NCBI GenBank assembly: GCA_009908925.1
Contig: JAAAOH010000306.1
Coordinates: 1-20,839, forward strand
Origin: Spirochaetota bacterium
GTDB taxonomy: Bacteria > Spirochaetota > Spirochaetia > DSM-27196 > PWMO01
DNA length: 20,839 bases
Reading direction: 5' to 3'
Part shown: positions 1-8,165 of the stretch, one piece after another
Numbering within the stretch: position 1 is the first letter of the stretch
Layout of the letters: each line of letters begins with the position of its first letter
The notes under the pieces: model-generated
The model's database searches: none
Seen by the model: only the letters and a program-made list of their open reading frames with translations
What the model was told of the DNA's origin: nothing
Program-made: the position numbers and the translations under genes

Positions 1-51
1 CGGGATCAGATCGACCTGGGCCTCCGGCTTGAGCCGCCGCCTAAACTGCAT
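1..51 (-). CDS. exbD: ExbD/TolR-family proton-channel subunit, N-terminal fragment (cut by window edge)
   Basis: Only the first 17 codons lie in the window. They read MQFRRRLKPEAQVDLIP, which matches the start of ExbD/TolR proteins: a basic cytoplasmic segment followed by the conserved D-L-I-P that precedes the single membrane helix and its proton-carrying Asp. The ATG at 51-49 overlaps the end of exbB by 11 bases and has a GGGGGAG ribosome site four bases upstream, so the two genes are translationally linked. ExbD/TolR works with ExbB/TolQ to convert proton-motive force into motion of a periplasmic partner (TonB or TolA type). The partner is not visible; it may lie beyond the left edge. Confidence 0.75.
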   Translation of the reverse strand, partial: MQFRRRLKPEAQVDLIP

Positions 52-661
52 CGCGCTCCCCCTTCAGCAGGAAGACCATCTCGGTAACGCGGTTCTCCAG
101 CTGAATGATGCGATGGTTCACCTTGCTCACGAGCGCGTTGTAGAAGATGATCGCCGGGATCGCCACGATCAGCCCGGCCGCCGTGGTAACGAGAGCTTCG
201 GATATACCCTGCGCGAGCAGCGCGGGGTTCCCGCCTGCGGCCGCGAAGTCGCCGAGGACGCCGAATGCGCGAATGTTGCCGGTAACGGTGCCGAGCAATC
301 CGAGCAGCGGGGAAATGTGCGCGATGGTTCCGAGGAAGGAGAGGTAGCGCTCCATCCGCGGAATCTCGAGGTTCGCGGCGTCGGTGATGGCGGCCTTGAT
401 GGTCTCCTGAGAGTGATCGCGTTTCTCTATGCCCACTTTCATGAGGTTCGCCACCGGGCTGGGGTTGTTCTCGCAGATGCTCAGCGCCTCGTCATAGTGG
501 CCCTTCTCGAGGGTGGAGCGAAGCCGCTGGATGATCGTCTCCTCGTCTCCGCGGATACGACGGAAAAACAGTAGCCGCTCGACGATGATCACCACCGCGA
601 TGACGGAAAGAACCAGAATCAGTACGAGGATCAGTCCTCCTCGGTCCAACAGGGTCAGCAT
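41..661 (-). CDS. exbB: MotA/TolQ/ExbB-family proton-channel protein
   Basis: 206 residues, a normal length for ExbB/TolQ. Predicted membrane helices lie at about residues 8-28, 107-129 and 154-176. A cytoplasmic loop between the first two carries the helical GHYDEAL segment. The family signature is clear in helix 2 (HISPLLGLLGTVTG, residues 115-128) and helix 3 (EALVTTAAGL, residues 155-164). Family members form the inner-membrane pentamer around an ExbD dimer and pass protons to drive an envelope machine. An AAGGAG site lies eight bases before the ATG. The gene starts 17 bases after the outer-membrane barrel gene and overlaps exbD, so it belongs to that operon. Whether it is ExbB (nutrient uptake) or TolQ (envelope constriction) cannot be decided from sequence alone. 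Confidence 0.9.
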   Translation of the reverse strand: MLTLLDRGGLILVLILVLSVIAVVIIVERLLFFRRIRGDEETIIQRLRSTLEKGHYDEALSICENNPSPVANLMKVGIEKRDHSQETIKAAITDAANLEIPRMERYLSFLGTIAHISPLLGLLGTVTGNIRAFGVLGDFAAAGGNPALLAQGISEALVTTAAGLIVAIPAIIFYNALVSKVNHRIIQLENRVTEMVFLLKGERDAV

Positions 662-678
662 AGGTACAGCTCCTTATA

Positions 679-2361
679 TCAGAGAGAAACTCGTGTCTTG
701 ATGACGACCCGGAAACCGGGCTCGACGAAGGGGAAATCCTCGGTTGCCTCGCCGCCGTAACGGGCTCGCCCGTCCGGCATCAGGGGCGAGAGCACGTCGA
801 GGACATCAGTCGATATACGAACGGCCTCGCTTACATCGATGTAGGCCGAGAGGTCCAGCTGGGGCATTTCCACATCGTCATAGAGCTCCGCGCGCAGGTC
901 GCCCCGCGCGCCAAGGGTTTCATCGGCATTTCGAATGTCCACCGCCAGCCGGCCGGCATGAAGCGGATCGATCTCCGCCCGGTCGAGGAGAAACGACTGC
1001 CACCCGGCCTCGATGCCCACCGGCGCGAAATCCCATCTCATGCTCGCCTCCGGCGTCACCGAGAGGCGATCCTCCAGGGTGTAGCCCGTCTCGCCGGCGG
1101 CGGGAACGTAGCCGAGAAGATCCGGCACATCGTGCTTCCAGGCCGCACGCCCGCTCACCTCCGCGCTCAGCGGGGCATCCGGGACATCTATGAGAAGCCC
1201 GGCAGTGGCGTACCACTCCTCGTACCATCCCGGGACATCGCCGTCATCCGCGATTGTGGCGAAGGTCGGCGTCTCCTGCCAGCGCTCGCTGAAGCGCACC
1301 GGAGCAGCTTCCATGCCGCCGCCGAGGCTCAGGGTGAGCGCCTCCGCCGGCGTCGCGCTCAGGCGCAGCGAGAAGGGAACGTAGACGTAGTCCTCGAAGG
1401 GCCACAACACGCCGACCTCCGCGCCGGCGGAGACCTGCCGTCCGAGCAGGAGATCCGCGCCGAGGGAAAGGCCGAGCCCCTGGGCGAGGCCGTCCTCATC
1501 GTCGTCGAGGTACCGCAGCAGATACTGCGCATCCGCGTAGAAGGTTCCCGGTGCCGTTTCCACGCCCACGCGCGCCCCCGGATTCACGAAGCTCTCCGCG
1601 CCCGCCGGCGCCTGTGACTCGTCGGTGACCGTGCGCAGCCGCTCCGCGTAGCCTCCCTCGATCCGGGGTGAGAAACGGTAGCGATCGCCGAAGGGCGTAT
1701 CGAGCTCCACCTTCGCATCGAGAAAGCGAGATTTCGTCGAGAAGAAGGTGGGCTGCCCCTGCAGGCCGCGCTCCTGCTCGATGAATCCTCCCTCGAAGCG
1801 GGTCGTCGTGCGCTCGCCGCCCTCGATCCACCCCGAGAGCTCCTCCGTTCTATCGAAATAGCCCGTTCCCGGCTCCTCGAAGTTGTATCCGTCGCGTCCG
1901 TCGTGGGAAAACTGCAACCGGAATCGTGGCCGGTCTCCGAGTCGGTAGAGCGAGAGCGAACCGAGGATCTGGTTCATCGATCCGAGGCCGAGCACCGCGT
2001 CGCTGTAGAGGGACACACCAGGACCCGCACCGGTTGCCACAGCCTCACCCTCGTCGAGCCCCGGAACCTCGAAGGCCGCCGGGGAAATGGCGAGCTCGCT
2101 CTCGGTCGGGAGCGGTATACCGACCTCTCCGAGTCGGGCCTCGGCTGTCTCGGGAAGCTCGGCCTGCACCCGCTCGAGCTCCGCCTCTTCCACCTGCAAC
2201 AGTAGCTCGGGAAGCTTGATTTCGGTATCGTCCGGCGCCTCGGGGCCGGGCGTCGCCCCGCCGCGCTCGTCCTGGGCGGACAGCGGTAGAGAGGGGCCGA
2301 GAGTCAGGATGGCCGCAAACGCGGCGAATGTCGCATATACCGATACCGTTCGCATCGTCAT
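679..2361 (-). CDS. Probable outer-membrane beta-barrel protein
   Basis: 560 residues from the ATG at 2361. That ATG forms an ATGA overlap with the stop of the TPR gene and has an AGGAGG site just upstream; longer in-frame starts lack this. An N-terminal signal peptide (MTMRTVSVYA onward, cleaved near LSAQ) is followed by an acidic, partly helical segment with EIKLPELLLQVEE, then a long region of short alternating strands with Gly, aromatic and acidic turns (for example RFRLQFSHDGRDGYNFEEPG, ADAQYLLRYLDDD, FSLRLSATP). This pattern is typical of outer-membrane beta-barrels. I cannot assign a named family. The position between a periplasmic TPR protein and exbB-exbD suggests an outer-membrane part of an energised transport or assembly system. 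The helical pre-barrel segment could contact periplasmic partners, but no clear TonB box or plug domain is visible. Confidence 0.7.
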   Translation of the reverse strand: MTMRTVSVYATFAAFAAILTLGPSLPLSAQDERGGATPGPEAPDDTEIKLPELLLQVEEAELERVQAELPETAEARLGEVGIPLPTESELAISPAAFEVPGLDEGEAVATGAGPGVSLYSDAVLGLGSMNQILGSLSLYRLGDRPRFRLQFSHDGRDGYNFEEPGTGYFDRTEELSGWIEGGERTTTRFEGGFIEQERGLQGQPTFFSTKSRFLDAKVELDTPFGDRYRFSPRIEGGYAERLRTVTDESQAPAGAESFVNPGARVGVETAPGTFYADAQYLLRYLDDDEDGLAQGLGLSLGADLLLGRQVSAGAEVGVLWPFEDYVYVPFSLRLSATPAEALTLSLGGGMEAAPVRFSERWQETPTFATIADDGDVPGWYEEWYATAGLLIDVPDAPLSAEVSGRAAWKHDVPDLLGYVPAAGETGYTLEDRLSVTPEASMRWDFAPVGIEAGWQSFLLDRAEIDPLHAGRLAVDIRNADETLGARGDLRAELYDDVEMPQLDLSAYIDVSEAVRISTDVLDVLSPLMPDGRARYGGEATEDFPFVEPGFRVVIKTRVSL

Positions 2362-5291
2362 CGCGCCTCCTCGACGAGCCGGCGTGCCTGCGCGGCCCAT
2401 TCGGACTGGGGGAAGCTCGACTCGAGTCTGTCGAGGATGCTCCGTGCCTCGGCCACGCGATCGGCAAGTACGCTTGCCTCGGTAGCACGATAGAGCGCCT
2501 CGGCGGCGCGGTTATTGTCCGACGGATCGGCGCCCGCCGCATTCAGGAATGCCTCCCGGGCCTCCCGTGGCCGTGACTGGCGCAGGTGGTACTCGCCGAG
2601 CAGCATGTAGGCTTCTGCGGCAGCAGCGGGGTCCTCATCTTCCTTGGCCGCGGTCGCCCTCAGGAGGGGAACGATGAGATTTTCGCGGTCGACCCCGGAG
2701 CTGCCCTCGCGGATGGAAAGTCGCGCAGCGTCGAGGATGGCCCGCCGACCGGCTGCGGTCTGCGACCGGTCGTTCTGCTCGATGCGAACCCAGAGCCGTG
2801 CCTCGCGCTCTGAAAGACCACCGATACGCAGCAGAAGCTCGTCGATACGGTCAGCTGCTCCGACCGCCTCCGCCTGCCGGGGGTAGGTCGCCACGAGCCG
2901 ACTATAGAGGTTGAGCGCACGCCGGTAGTCACCGCGCTCGCTGTAGACCTCGGCGGCCCGCTGCATCGCGTCGGCGCGGAAGGCGCTCTCGCGGTGTTCC
3001 TCGACCAGTGTCTCCCACAGAAGCAGAGCACCGGAGACTTCACCGATCTCGTACGCGCTCACACCGCCCCAGTAGAGGGCCGATGCGATGAGAGAACCGT
3101 CGGGATAGTTCGCCCGGTACTCGAAGAACGCCTGACGTGCCGCTGCGAACCGTTCGTCCTGGAAGAGAACCTCGGCGCGACGATACATTCCTTCTTCGGC
3201 GAGCGGACTCTCCGGATATCGCTCGAAGAGCACCCGGTACCGCTCCACCGCCTCGTCCGCGCGTCCACGTCGCTCGAGACCCTCGGCATACTCGAAGAGG
3301 GCGTCGTCGGCGAGCTCCGAGCGCGGGGCGTCGGCAAAGATGTTTCTGAATTGCGCGTCGGCCTCCGCGTAGGCACCCACAGCCTTCAGACTCCGGCCGA
3401 GGAGGAGGGTCGCCTCGCTGCGGACCTCGTCACTCCCGGCGAGGGAGACCGCGCGGCGCAGGAATCCGGCGGCCGCATCCTGCGCACCGCGGTTGAAGGC
3501 GCTCCATCCGGCGAGATAGGCAGCGCGCGGGGCAAACTCGTGGGCATCATCGTAGGTAAGGAGCCCGGAGAAGTAGCCCTCCGCATCCTCGTAACGGGAG
3601 AGGCGGTAGTTTGCCCATCCCTGATAGTACAGGGCGTACGGGTGCATGACGAGAAGATTTCCTCCGTCCTCGGCGAACGCCTCGTAGGCGGCCGGCTCTC
3701 CCGGCAGCTCGCCGAGAGCGGAGAGCGCCGCCCCGTACTCTTTGAGGGCGACGTGAGACAGCCCCTCGACGTACCGCAGTTGAACGTAGCTTCCCGGCTC
3801 TTCGCGCTCGAGGGAGTCCGCCTCCGCGAGGAGCTCGTCCGTCTGCCGCACCGCCTCGTCATAGCGCCCCTGCTCGAAGAGCAACTTGGCCAGTTCCAGC
3901 CGGGCATCGACGTCCTGCGGCGCCACTGCAAGATATTCGCGCAGACTCTGCACCGCGGCATCGCGTTCACCCAGGCGTCTGTGCAGCAGCGAGCGGAGCC
4001 ACAGCAGCTCTCGCTCGTAATCTCCGGCGCGTCCGGAGGCCAGGGTATCGCGTGCCTGAGCAAGCGCCTCCTCGTTTCGGGCGAGGCGATAGAGCGCGAA
4101 CGCTCGCAGGTACTCCCCTTCGCCGCGGTAGTTGCTCCCCGGATACTGTGCAAGGAACTCATCGAAGGTCTCGACCGCTGCCTGCGGCTCACCGCTTTCG
4201 AGCTCGAGGTTACCTTCGCGCAGCAGAACACGGTCGCCGTAGTCCCCGAGACCCCGATCACGGGCCTCACGGAGAACCCGTAGCGCGTCATCGTTGCGGT
4301 TCTCCTCGGCGTAGATCTCCGCAAGATAGAGAGGGACGGTGTCGGGAACGACCACCTCTTCGAGCTCCCATGCCCGGGAGAGGTAGAGCTCCGCATCACG
4401 GACCTGGCCGGCGCGATAGCTTTCGGTACCGACCTGCGTCCAGAGCTCGGCGAGAACGTCCGTGCGTCCGGAAAGTGACTGTTCGGCAGTGCGCACCACC
4501 TCGCGGGCGGTCTCCGATCTTCCGAGTCGCTGGGAAAGCTCGTAGGCGCGGCGGAACGCCGTGGCCGAAACCGCCGGCCCCTCATCGGTGAGGTCGAGGA
4601 AGATTTCGAGAGCCTCTTCCTCGCGGCCGACCGCGCGCAACGCTTCCGCGCCGTAGAGGCGCGCGTTTCTGCGCCACTGCTCGTCGACGAGCTCGGGGTC
4701 CACCTCGTCGAACAGCGCGACCGCCTCGGAGTAGGCCTCGTCGCGAATGTAGAGGGATAGCAGAAGCGAGAGTGAGTAGGGCTCGCTCTCGGGGAGGTCG
4801 ATCTCGGAGAACAGCGTTTCGAGGCTCGATACCGCCTCCTCCTGTCGATCGGAGGCCAGCATGGTCAGCGCGTGAAAAAGCCACGCCTGACGGCGCAGGG
4901 TTTCCCGGGCGCTGTCGTCGAGAAATCGCTCGAGCTCTCGCTCGGCCTCCGGATACTCACCGAGGCGATAGAGCGCGACACCCTTCCAGAACGGAACAAG
5001 AGACAGGAAGCGTGTGGATCGATACCGGGCTTCGACACGCCGCAGTAGACTCAGTGCAGTTTCGTAGCGTTCGAGGCGATACATGACGACCGCCCGTCTG
5101 AACTGCGCGTCAGGTACATACTCCGAAAACGGATAATCCCGGACCAGAGCTTCGTATCTCTGGAGCGCGACCTCATAGTCGCCGCTTTGAAATCTGGATT
5201 CCGCCTGCTGGAAGACCTCACGGGCAGTCTCCTGAGCAAACGCGGCCACCGCAACGGTCATGCAGAAGCCCACGAGGAGAGACCGCTTCAT
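2358..5291 (-). CDS. Large exported tetratricopeptide-repeat protein
   Basis: 977 residues from the ATG at 5291, giving a standard signal peptide (MKRSLLVGFCMTVAVAAFAQ). A TTG at 5300 lies four bases from a GAGGT site and is an alternative start adding three residues. The rest is almost entirely helical TPR repeats. Clear BamD/YbgF-like units include GDYEVALQRYEALVRDYPFS near the N terminus and RADEAVERYRVLFERYPES in the second half, with others such as FLAQYPGSNYRGEGEYLRA and RLESSFPQSEWAAQA. TPR superhelices are protein-protein scaffolds, and this one should act in the periplasm. It overlaps the outer-membrane barrel gene by four bases (ATGA) and precedes exbB-exbD, so it probably assembles or links that envelope complex. 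The exact partner is unknown. Confidence 0.85.
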   Translation of the reverse strand: MKRSLLVGFCMTVAVAAFAQETAREVFQQAESRFQSGDYEVALQRYEALVRDYPFSEYVPDAQFRRAVVMYRLERYETALSLLRRVEARYRSTRFLSLVPFWKGVALYRLGEYPEAERELERFLDDSARETLRRQAWLFHALTMLASDRQEEAVSSLETLFSEIDLPESEPYSLSLLLSLYIRDEAYSEAVALFDEVDPELVDEQWRRNARLYGAEALRAVGREEEALEIFLDLTDEGPAVSATAFRRAYELSQRLGRSETAREVVRTAEQSLSGRTDVLAELWTQVGTESYRAGQVRDAELYLSRAWELEEVVVPDTVPLYLAEIYAEENRNDDALRVLREARDRGLGDYGDRVLLREGNLELESGEPQAAVETFDEFLAQYPGSNYRGEGEYLRAFALYRLARNEEALAQARDTLASGRAGDYERELLWLRSLLHRRLGERDAAVQSLREYLAVAPQDVDARLELAKLLFEQGRYDEAVRQTDELLAEADSLEREEPGSYVQLRYVEGLSHVALKEYGAALSALGELPGEPAAYEAFAEDGGNLLVMHPYALYYQGWANYRLSRYEDAEGYFSGLLTYDDAHEFAPRAAYLAGWSAFNRGAQDAAAGFLRRAVSLAGSDEVRSEATLLLGRSLKAVGAYAEADAQFRNIFADAPRSELADDALFEYAEGLERRGRADEAVERYRVLFERYPESPLAEEGMYRRAEVLFQDERFAAARQAFFEYRANYPDGSLIASALYWGGVSAYEIGEVSGALLLWETLVEEHRESAFRADAMQRAAEVYSERGDYRRALNLYSRLVATYPRQAEAVGAADRIDELLLRIGGLSEREARLWVRIEQNDRSQTAAGRRAILDAARLSIREGSSGVDRENLIVPLLRATAAKEDEDPAAAAEAYMLLGEYHLRQSRPREAREAFLNAAGADPSDNNRAAEALYRATEASVLADRVAEARSILDRLESSFPQSEWAAQARRLVEEAR

Positions 5292-5320
5292 ACGGCACAA
5301 AAATACCTCAGGGTGGGCAA

Positions 5321-6634
5321 TTATTCAATTACGGGAGGTGTAAACGTGTCATCTGCCCGCGCGCGGACAAGATGCACGTAGGATCCGGGGTAGCGCTCGG
5401 CCAGAGAATCGAGGCCTGTTTCGACGTTTCGCTCGAGAACGGTCACCCGGAACCGACCATTCTCGTCGAAGTACGGGAAGAACACGGCCACGTGAACGTG
5501 CTGCCTGAGCACCGGATCACTGCCGAACTCCTGGTTGACCGAGCCGATGTAGAAGTGGCCCGGCTCGTCGATCGCGAGCATGTAGAGGATGCGCCGCATA
5601 TCATCCACGGGGTAGCCGACGTCCTCGACATAGCGGGCGTAGCGCACTTCGCGGACATCGGCGTCCTCCGGCCCGAATTCTCGGCTGGGGTGCTCGAGCT
5701 CGAGGAGGGAAACAGCCAGGTTCCGTGACCAGTCGAGGCCGAAGTAGGGATCCCGCTCGTCCTCACGGCGGGCGCTCCACCGATGGCCACGGTAGTCGAG
5801 ATGTTTCTCCTTCAAACGCTCTATGGACAGATATTCACCGCTGCGCGGCTTTGCGATTCCGTCGGAGATCCACTTTGCGAACCCCGAGCAGTTGAACCCC
5901 GGCTGCCCTTCCTGCAGTACGAGACTCTCGATGAACACGAGCTCACCGTCCTCGTTCATGGCCCCGTCCTCGGCGTCGGGGAGCGAGGAGATGCCTTCGC
6001 GCGCGCGCTCCACCATGATCCGGACGGCGGAATAGCGCTCTGTTTCGACTTCGGGAACCACCAGCGACCAGTCGACGATGGCCTCCGTCATATCCATGAG
6101 TCGGGAAACCGGCGAGAAGAGCAATTGCTCGAAGGGCGCCGCGATTACTATATCGTTATAGAGGAGATCTCCGGCGACGAACACGTCCATGCGGGTTCGC
6201 GCTCCGCTTGGAAAGAGGCGAACGAAGAAGCCGGGGTCGGTCTGCAGGAATATCTTGGCCTGGGTGAAAGAACCGTCGGAGAGACTACGCTTTATCACGT
6301 AGCTGCCGGCGCCGTATACCGGGAAGCCGTCGCCGGCGCGAACATGCGGTATCTCATTGAGAAAGAGGAGATAGAAGGAGCCGTTCTGGGTGCGCACCTC
6401 GTATTTTACGCGGGTATCCGAGACGCCGTGGCGGAACACCTGCTCGCGCTCGCCGGAGAGGACCTCGTCGGTGGGCGCAAGCACCTGAGGCCGCAGGTAT
6501 CGGCGTACGTCGGAGTTTTCCGGGATTCGCGGCGCCGGGGCTCCCTCGAACGACAGCGCCGAAACGGGCGTCGCCCACAGGATCGAGGCGGCGAGGAAAA
6601 CGAGAATGAGTCTGTTTCGCACGCATGCGCCCAT
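5321..6634 (-). CDS. Exported NlpC/P60-like cysteine hydrolase (putative)
   Basis: 437 residues from the ATG at 6634, which has a GAGGT site six bases upstream; an in-frame GTG at 6637 is less likely. A signal peptide ends near residue 27 (ILWATPVSALS). The N-terminal 200 residues have no motif I recognise. The C-terminal part has GQPGFNCSGFAKWISDG (Cys249), which closely resembles the catalytic Cys motif of NlpC/P60 and papain-like cell-wall peptidases, followed by candidate catalytic His residues in PGHFYIGS (His360) and HVHVAVFFP (His379, His381). A peptidoglycan peptidase or amidase role in the periplasm is inferred. The gene starts 22 bases after the MerR gene and ends about 29 bases before the TPR gene, so it is in the same operon. 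The NlpC assignment rests on short motifs only. Confidence 0.6.
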   Translation of the reverse strand: MGACVRNRLILVFLAASILWATPVSALSFEGAPAPRIPENSDVRRYLRPQVLAPTDEVLSGEREQVFRHGVSDTRVKYEVRTQNGSFYLLFLNEIPHVRAGDGFPVYGAGSYVIKRSLSDGSFTQAKIFLQTDPGFFVRLFPSGARTRMDVFVAGDLLYNDIVIAAPFEQLLFSPVSRLMDMTEAIVDWSLVVPEVETERYSAVRIMVERAREGISSLPDAEDGAMNEDGELVFIESLVLQEGQPGFNCSGFAKWISDGIAKPRSGEYLSIERLKEKHLDYRGHRWSARREDERDPYFGLDWSRNLAVSLLELEHPSREFGPEDADVREVRYARYVEDVGYPVDDMRRILYMLAIDEPGHFYIGSVNQEFGSDPVLRQHVHVAVFFPYFDENGRFRVTVLERNVETGLDSLAERYPGSYVHLVRARADDTFTPPVIE

Positions 6635-6656
6635 CACTACACCTCAGCATTCGCGA

Positions 6657-8165
6657 TCAGGATCGCTCACGCACCTTTCGTGAGCAGGCGTCCCAGTCGG
6701 CGGGAGACCGGAGAGACGCGACCTCGGTCCGGGCGTCGATCTCGAAGATCAGCCCGATGTCCGCAGCCTCGAGAAGCTGTTGGATCTCGAAGCGTCCGCG
6801 CGTCGCCGCAGTGTCTAGTATATCGTCTTCTCCGTCGGATCTCCTTACCTCCCCCGGTATAACCCGCGGCACAACCGTGTGCATCCCGGTCGAGAGTAGG
6901 GCTTCCCCCGTCGGCGCCGCGGTCCCGGACGTCGCCGCGCTCCCGGCGGTGCCGTCGGTCTCGACGGTGCCTGGAATACGCGCAGCCTTCACCGACACCC
7001 CGGCCCCGGCATCGAGGTGCCGCGATATGAACTCGAGGTCGGGAACCCGAGGCAGGGCGTTCGTGACGGGAAGGATCAGCGTGAGCCAGAACGTCTCGGA
7101 CGGCTTGGGCGGTTCGGTTGAATCCCCGACGCCGGCGGTATCCTCGGCGTGGCGGGCCGCGGTTCGCAGCGCGGAGAGAAGCGGCAGCTCATAGGCAGGC
7201 TGCAACCCGTTCGCGGCCGCGAGCGCACTGCCCCCGGCCGCGAGATACGGAAGCCGCGGCTCCGCGTAGACCCGGATGCGGCCGGGGGAGAGTCCGTAGA
7301 ACCTGCGCCGTGCCACATGCCCCCGCACAGCGTCAACAACCGGCTCGGCCGCACCGACGAACCACAGGGGCTCGTGCCCGAACTCCCGCGCGAGCGCGGA
7401 GAGCCGCCCGCCGATGCGGTCGAGCACCGTTTCCCCGCCCCGCCCGAGAAGCGGCAGCAGGCCGGGATACAGTTCGACAGTGTGGCCGAGGGCCGGCGCA
7501 GGAGTCACCACGAGCAGGGGTGCCCGCCGCAGCAGGTCGCGGGCGGCGGCGAAACCGTCTGCGGCCCCGGTTTCGGCCGTCGTGTGCCGTGTGGCGCGGA
7601 TTATCCCGCCGTCCGCGGCAGATTCATGCCCCGAGTCCTCTTCGGGCGCCGCCTGCGAACCTCGCAGCGCCTCCTCCACCATCTTCCGCACCTCCGCGGC
7701 CACCCCTTCCGCCGGGAACCTTGCTGCGTGTGCAGTTCTCCGCATTTCGGCGGCGTCGGCGCCGCCGGTTGTGCCGGCGCCACCGGCGGTCGCGCCACCG
7801 GTGGTCGCGCCGCCGGAACCGGCCGGTCTCGCGGTGGCCTCATCCAGGCGCTCACCGAGACGCTGTGCACCGAGAGATACCCGAAAAAGATCGCCCCGCA
7901 GGGAGTCGAGCGCCGCCTTCCGGTTCTGCCCGCCGCCCTGCACTTCCTCCACGAGCTTTCGCGAGGCGCCCTCAACCGACATGCCACGGGTGTATACGAG
8001 ATATTTCAGCCGAAATAGAAGTTGGACGTCTCTGAGGGTGTACATCCGCCGGCCGGAGCGGTCCTTCGCGGGGCTCAGAAGCTCCACGTGGCGTTCCCAG
8101 TATCGCAGCACGTGGGCCCGGACCCCGAGTGCGTTACAGACCTGACCGATCAGGAAGCGACTCAT
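6657..8165 (-). CDS. MerR-family regulator fused to a UDP-sugar-pyrophosphorylase-like domain
   Basis: 502 residues. Residues 1-70 are a MerR winged helix-turn-helix (IGQVCNALGVRAHVLRYWER, then RRMYTLRDVQLLFRLKYLV). Residues 108-140 are an Ala/Gly/Thr-rich linker. Residues of about 210-498 resemble eukaryotic-type UDP-GlcNAc/UDP-glucose pyrophosphorylases (UDPGP family) in order: YPGLLPLLGRGGETVLDRI (233-251), EPLWFVGAAEP (265-275), RRFYGLSPGRIRVYAEPRLP (287-306), VPDLEFISRHLDAGAGVSVK (374-393) and FEIQQLLEAADIGLIFEI (459-476). The Gly-rich nucleotide-binding loop expected near residues 219-229 is replaced by VTPAPALGHT, so catalysis is doubtful. A DNA-binding protein that senses a sugar nucleotide is a reasonable inference. 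Its ATG overlaps the der stop by four bases (ATGA). Confidence 0.75.
   Translation of the reverse strand: MSRFLIGQVCNALGVRAHVLRYWERHVELLSPAKDRSGRRMYTLRDVQLLFRLKYLVYTRGMSVEGASRKLVEEVQGGGQNRKAALDSLRGDLFRVSLGAQRLGERLDEATARPAGSGGATTGGATAGGAGTTGGADAAEMRRTAHAARFPAEGVAAEVRKMVEEALRGSQAAPEEDSGHESAADGGIIRATRHTTAETGAADGFAAARDLLRRAPLLVVTPAPALGHTVELYPGLLPLLGRGGETVLDRIGGRLSALAREFGHEPLWFVGAAEPVVDAVRGHVARRRFYGLSPGRIRVYAEPRLPYLAAGGSALAAANGLQPAYELPLLSALRTAARHAEDTAGVGDSTEPPKPSETFWLTLILPVTNALPRVPDLEFISRHLDAGAGVSVKAARIPGTVETDGTAGSAATSGTAAPTGEALLSTGMHTVVPRVIPGEVRRSDGEDDILDTAATRGRFEIQQLLEAADIGLIFEIDARTEVASLRSPADWDACSRKVRERS
7762..7821. repeat. Imperfect 15-base tandem repeat inside the MerR-fusion gene
   Basis: Units GCGCCACCGGCGGTC (7777-7791) and GCGCCACCGGTGGTC (7792-7806) differ by one base. 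They are flanked by more diverged copies on both sides. On the minus strand they encode the Gly/Ala/Thr linker between the DNA-binding and C-terminal domains. The repeat number could vary by slippage, changing linker length in steps of five residues without a frameshift. Confidence 0.7.

Noticed and set aside
2994..4283. Long plus-strand open frame opposite the TPR gene
   Set aside because: It is antisense to a well-supported TPR gene. Long antisense frames are expected at this GC content, and the product has no domain pattern.
5783..6862. Plus-strand open frame of 359 codons opposite the NlpC-like and MerR genes
   Set aside because: It crosses the boundary of two minus-strand genes with signal peptide and start sites, and has no supporting motif.
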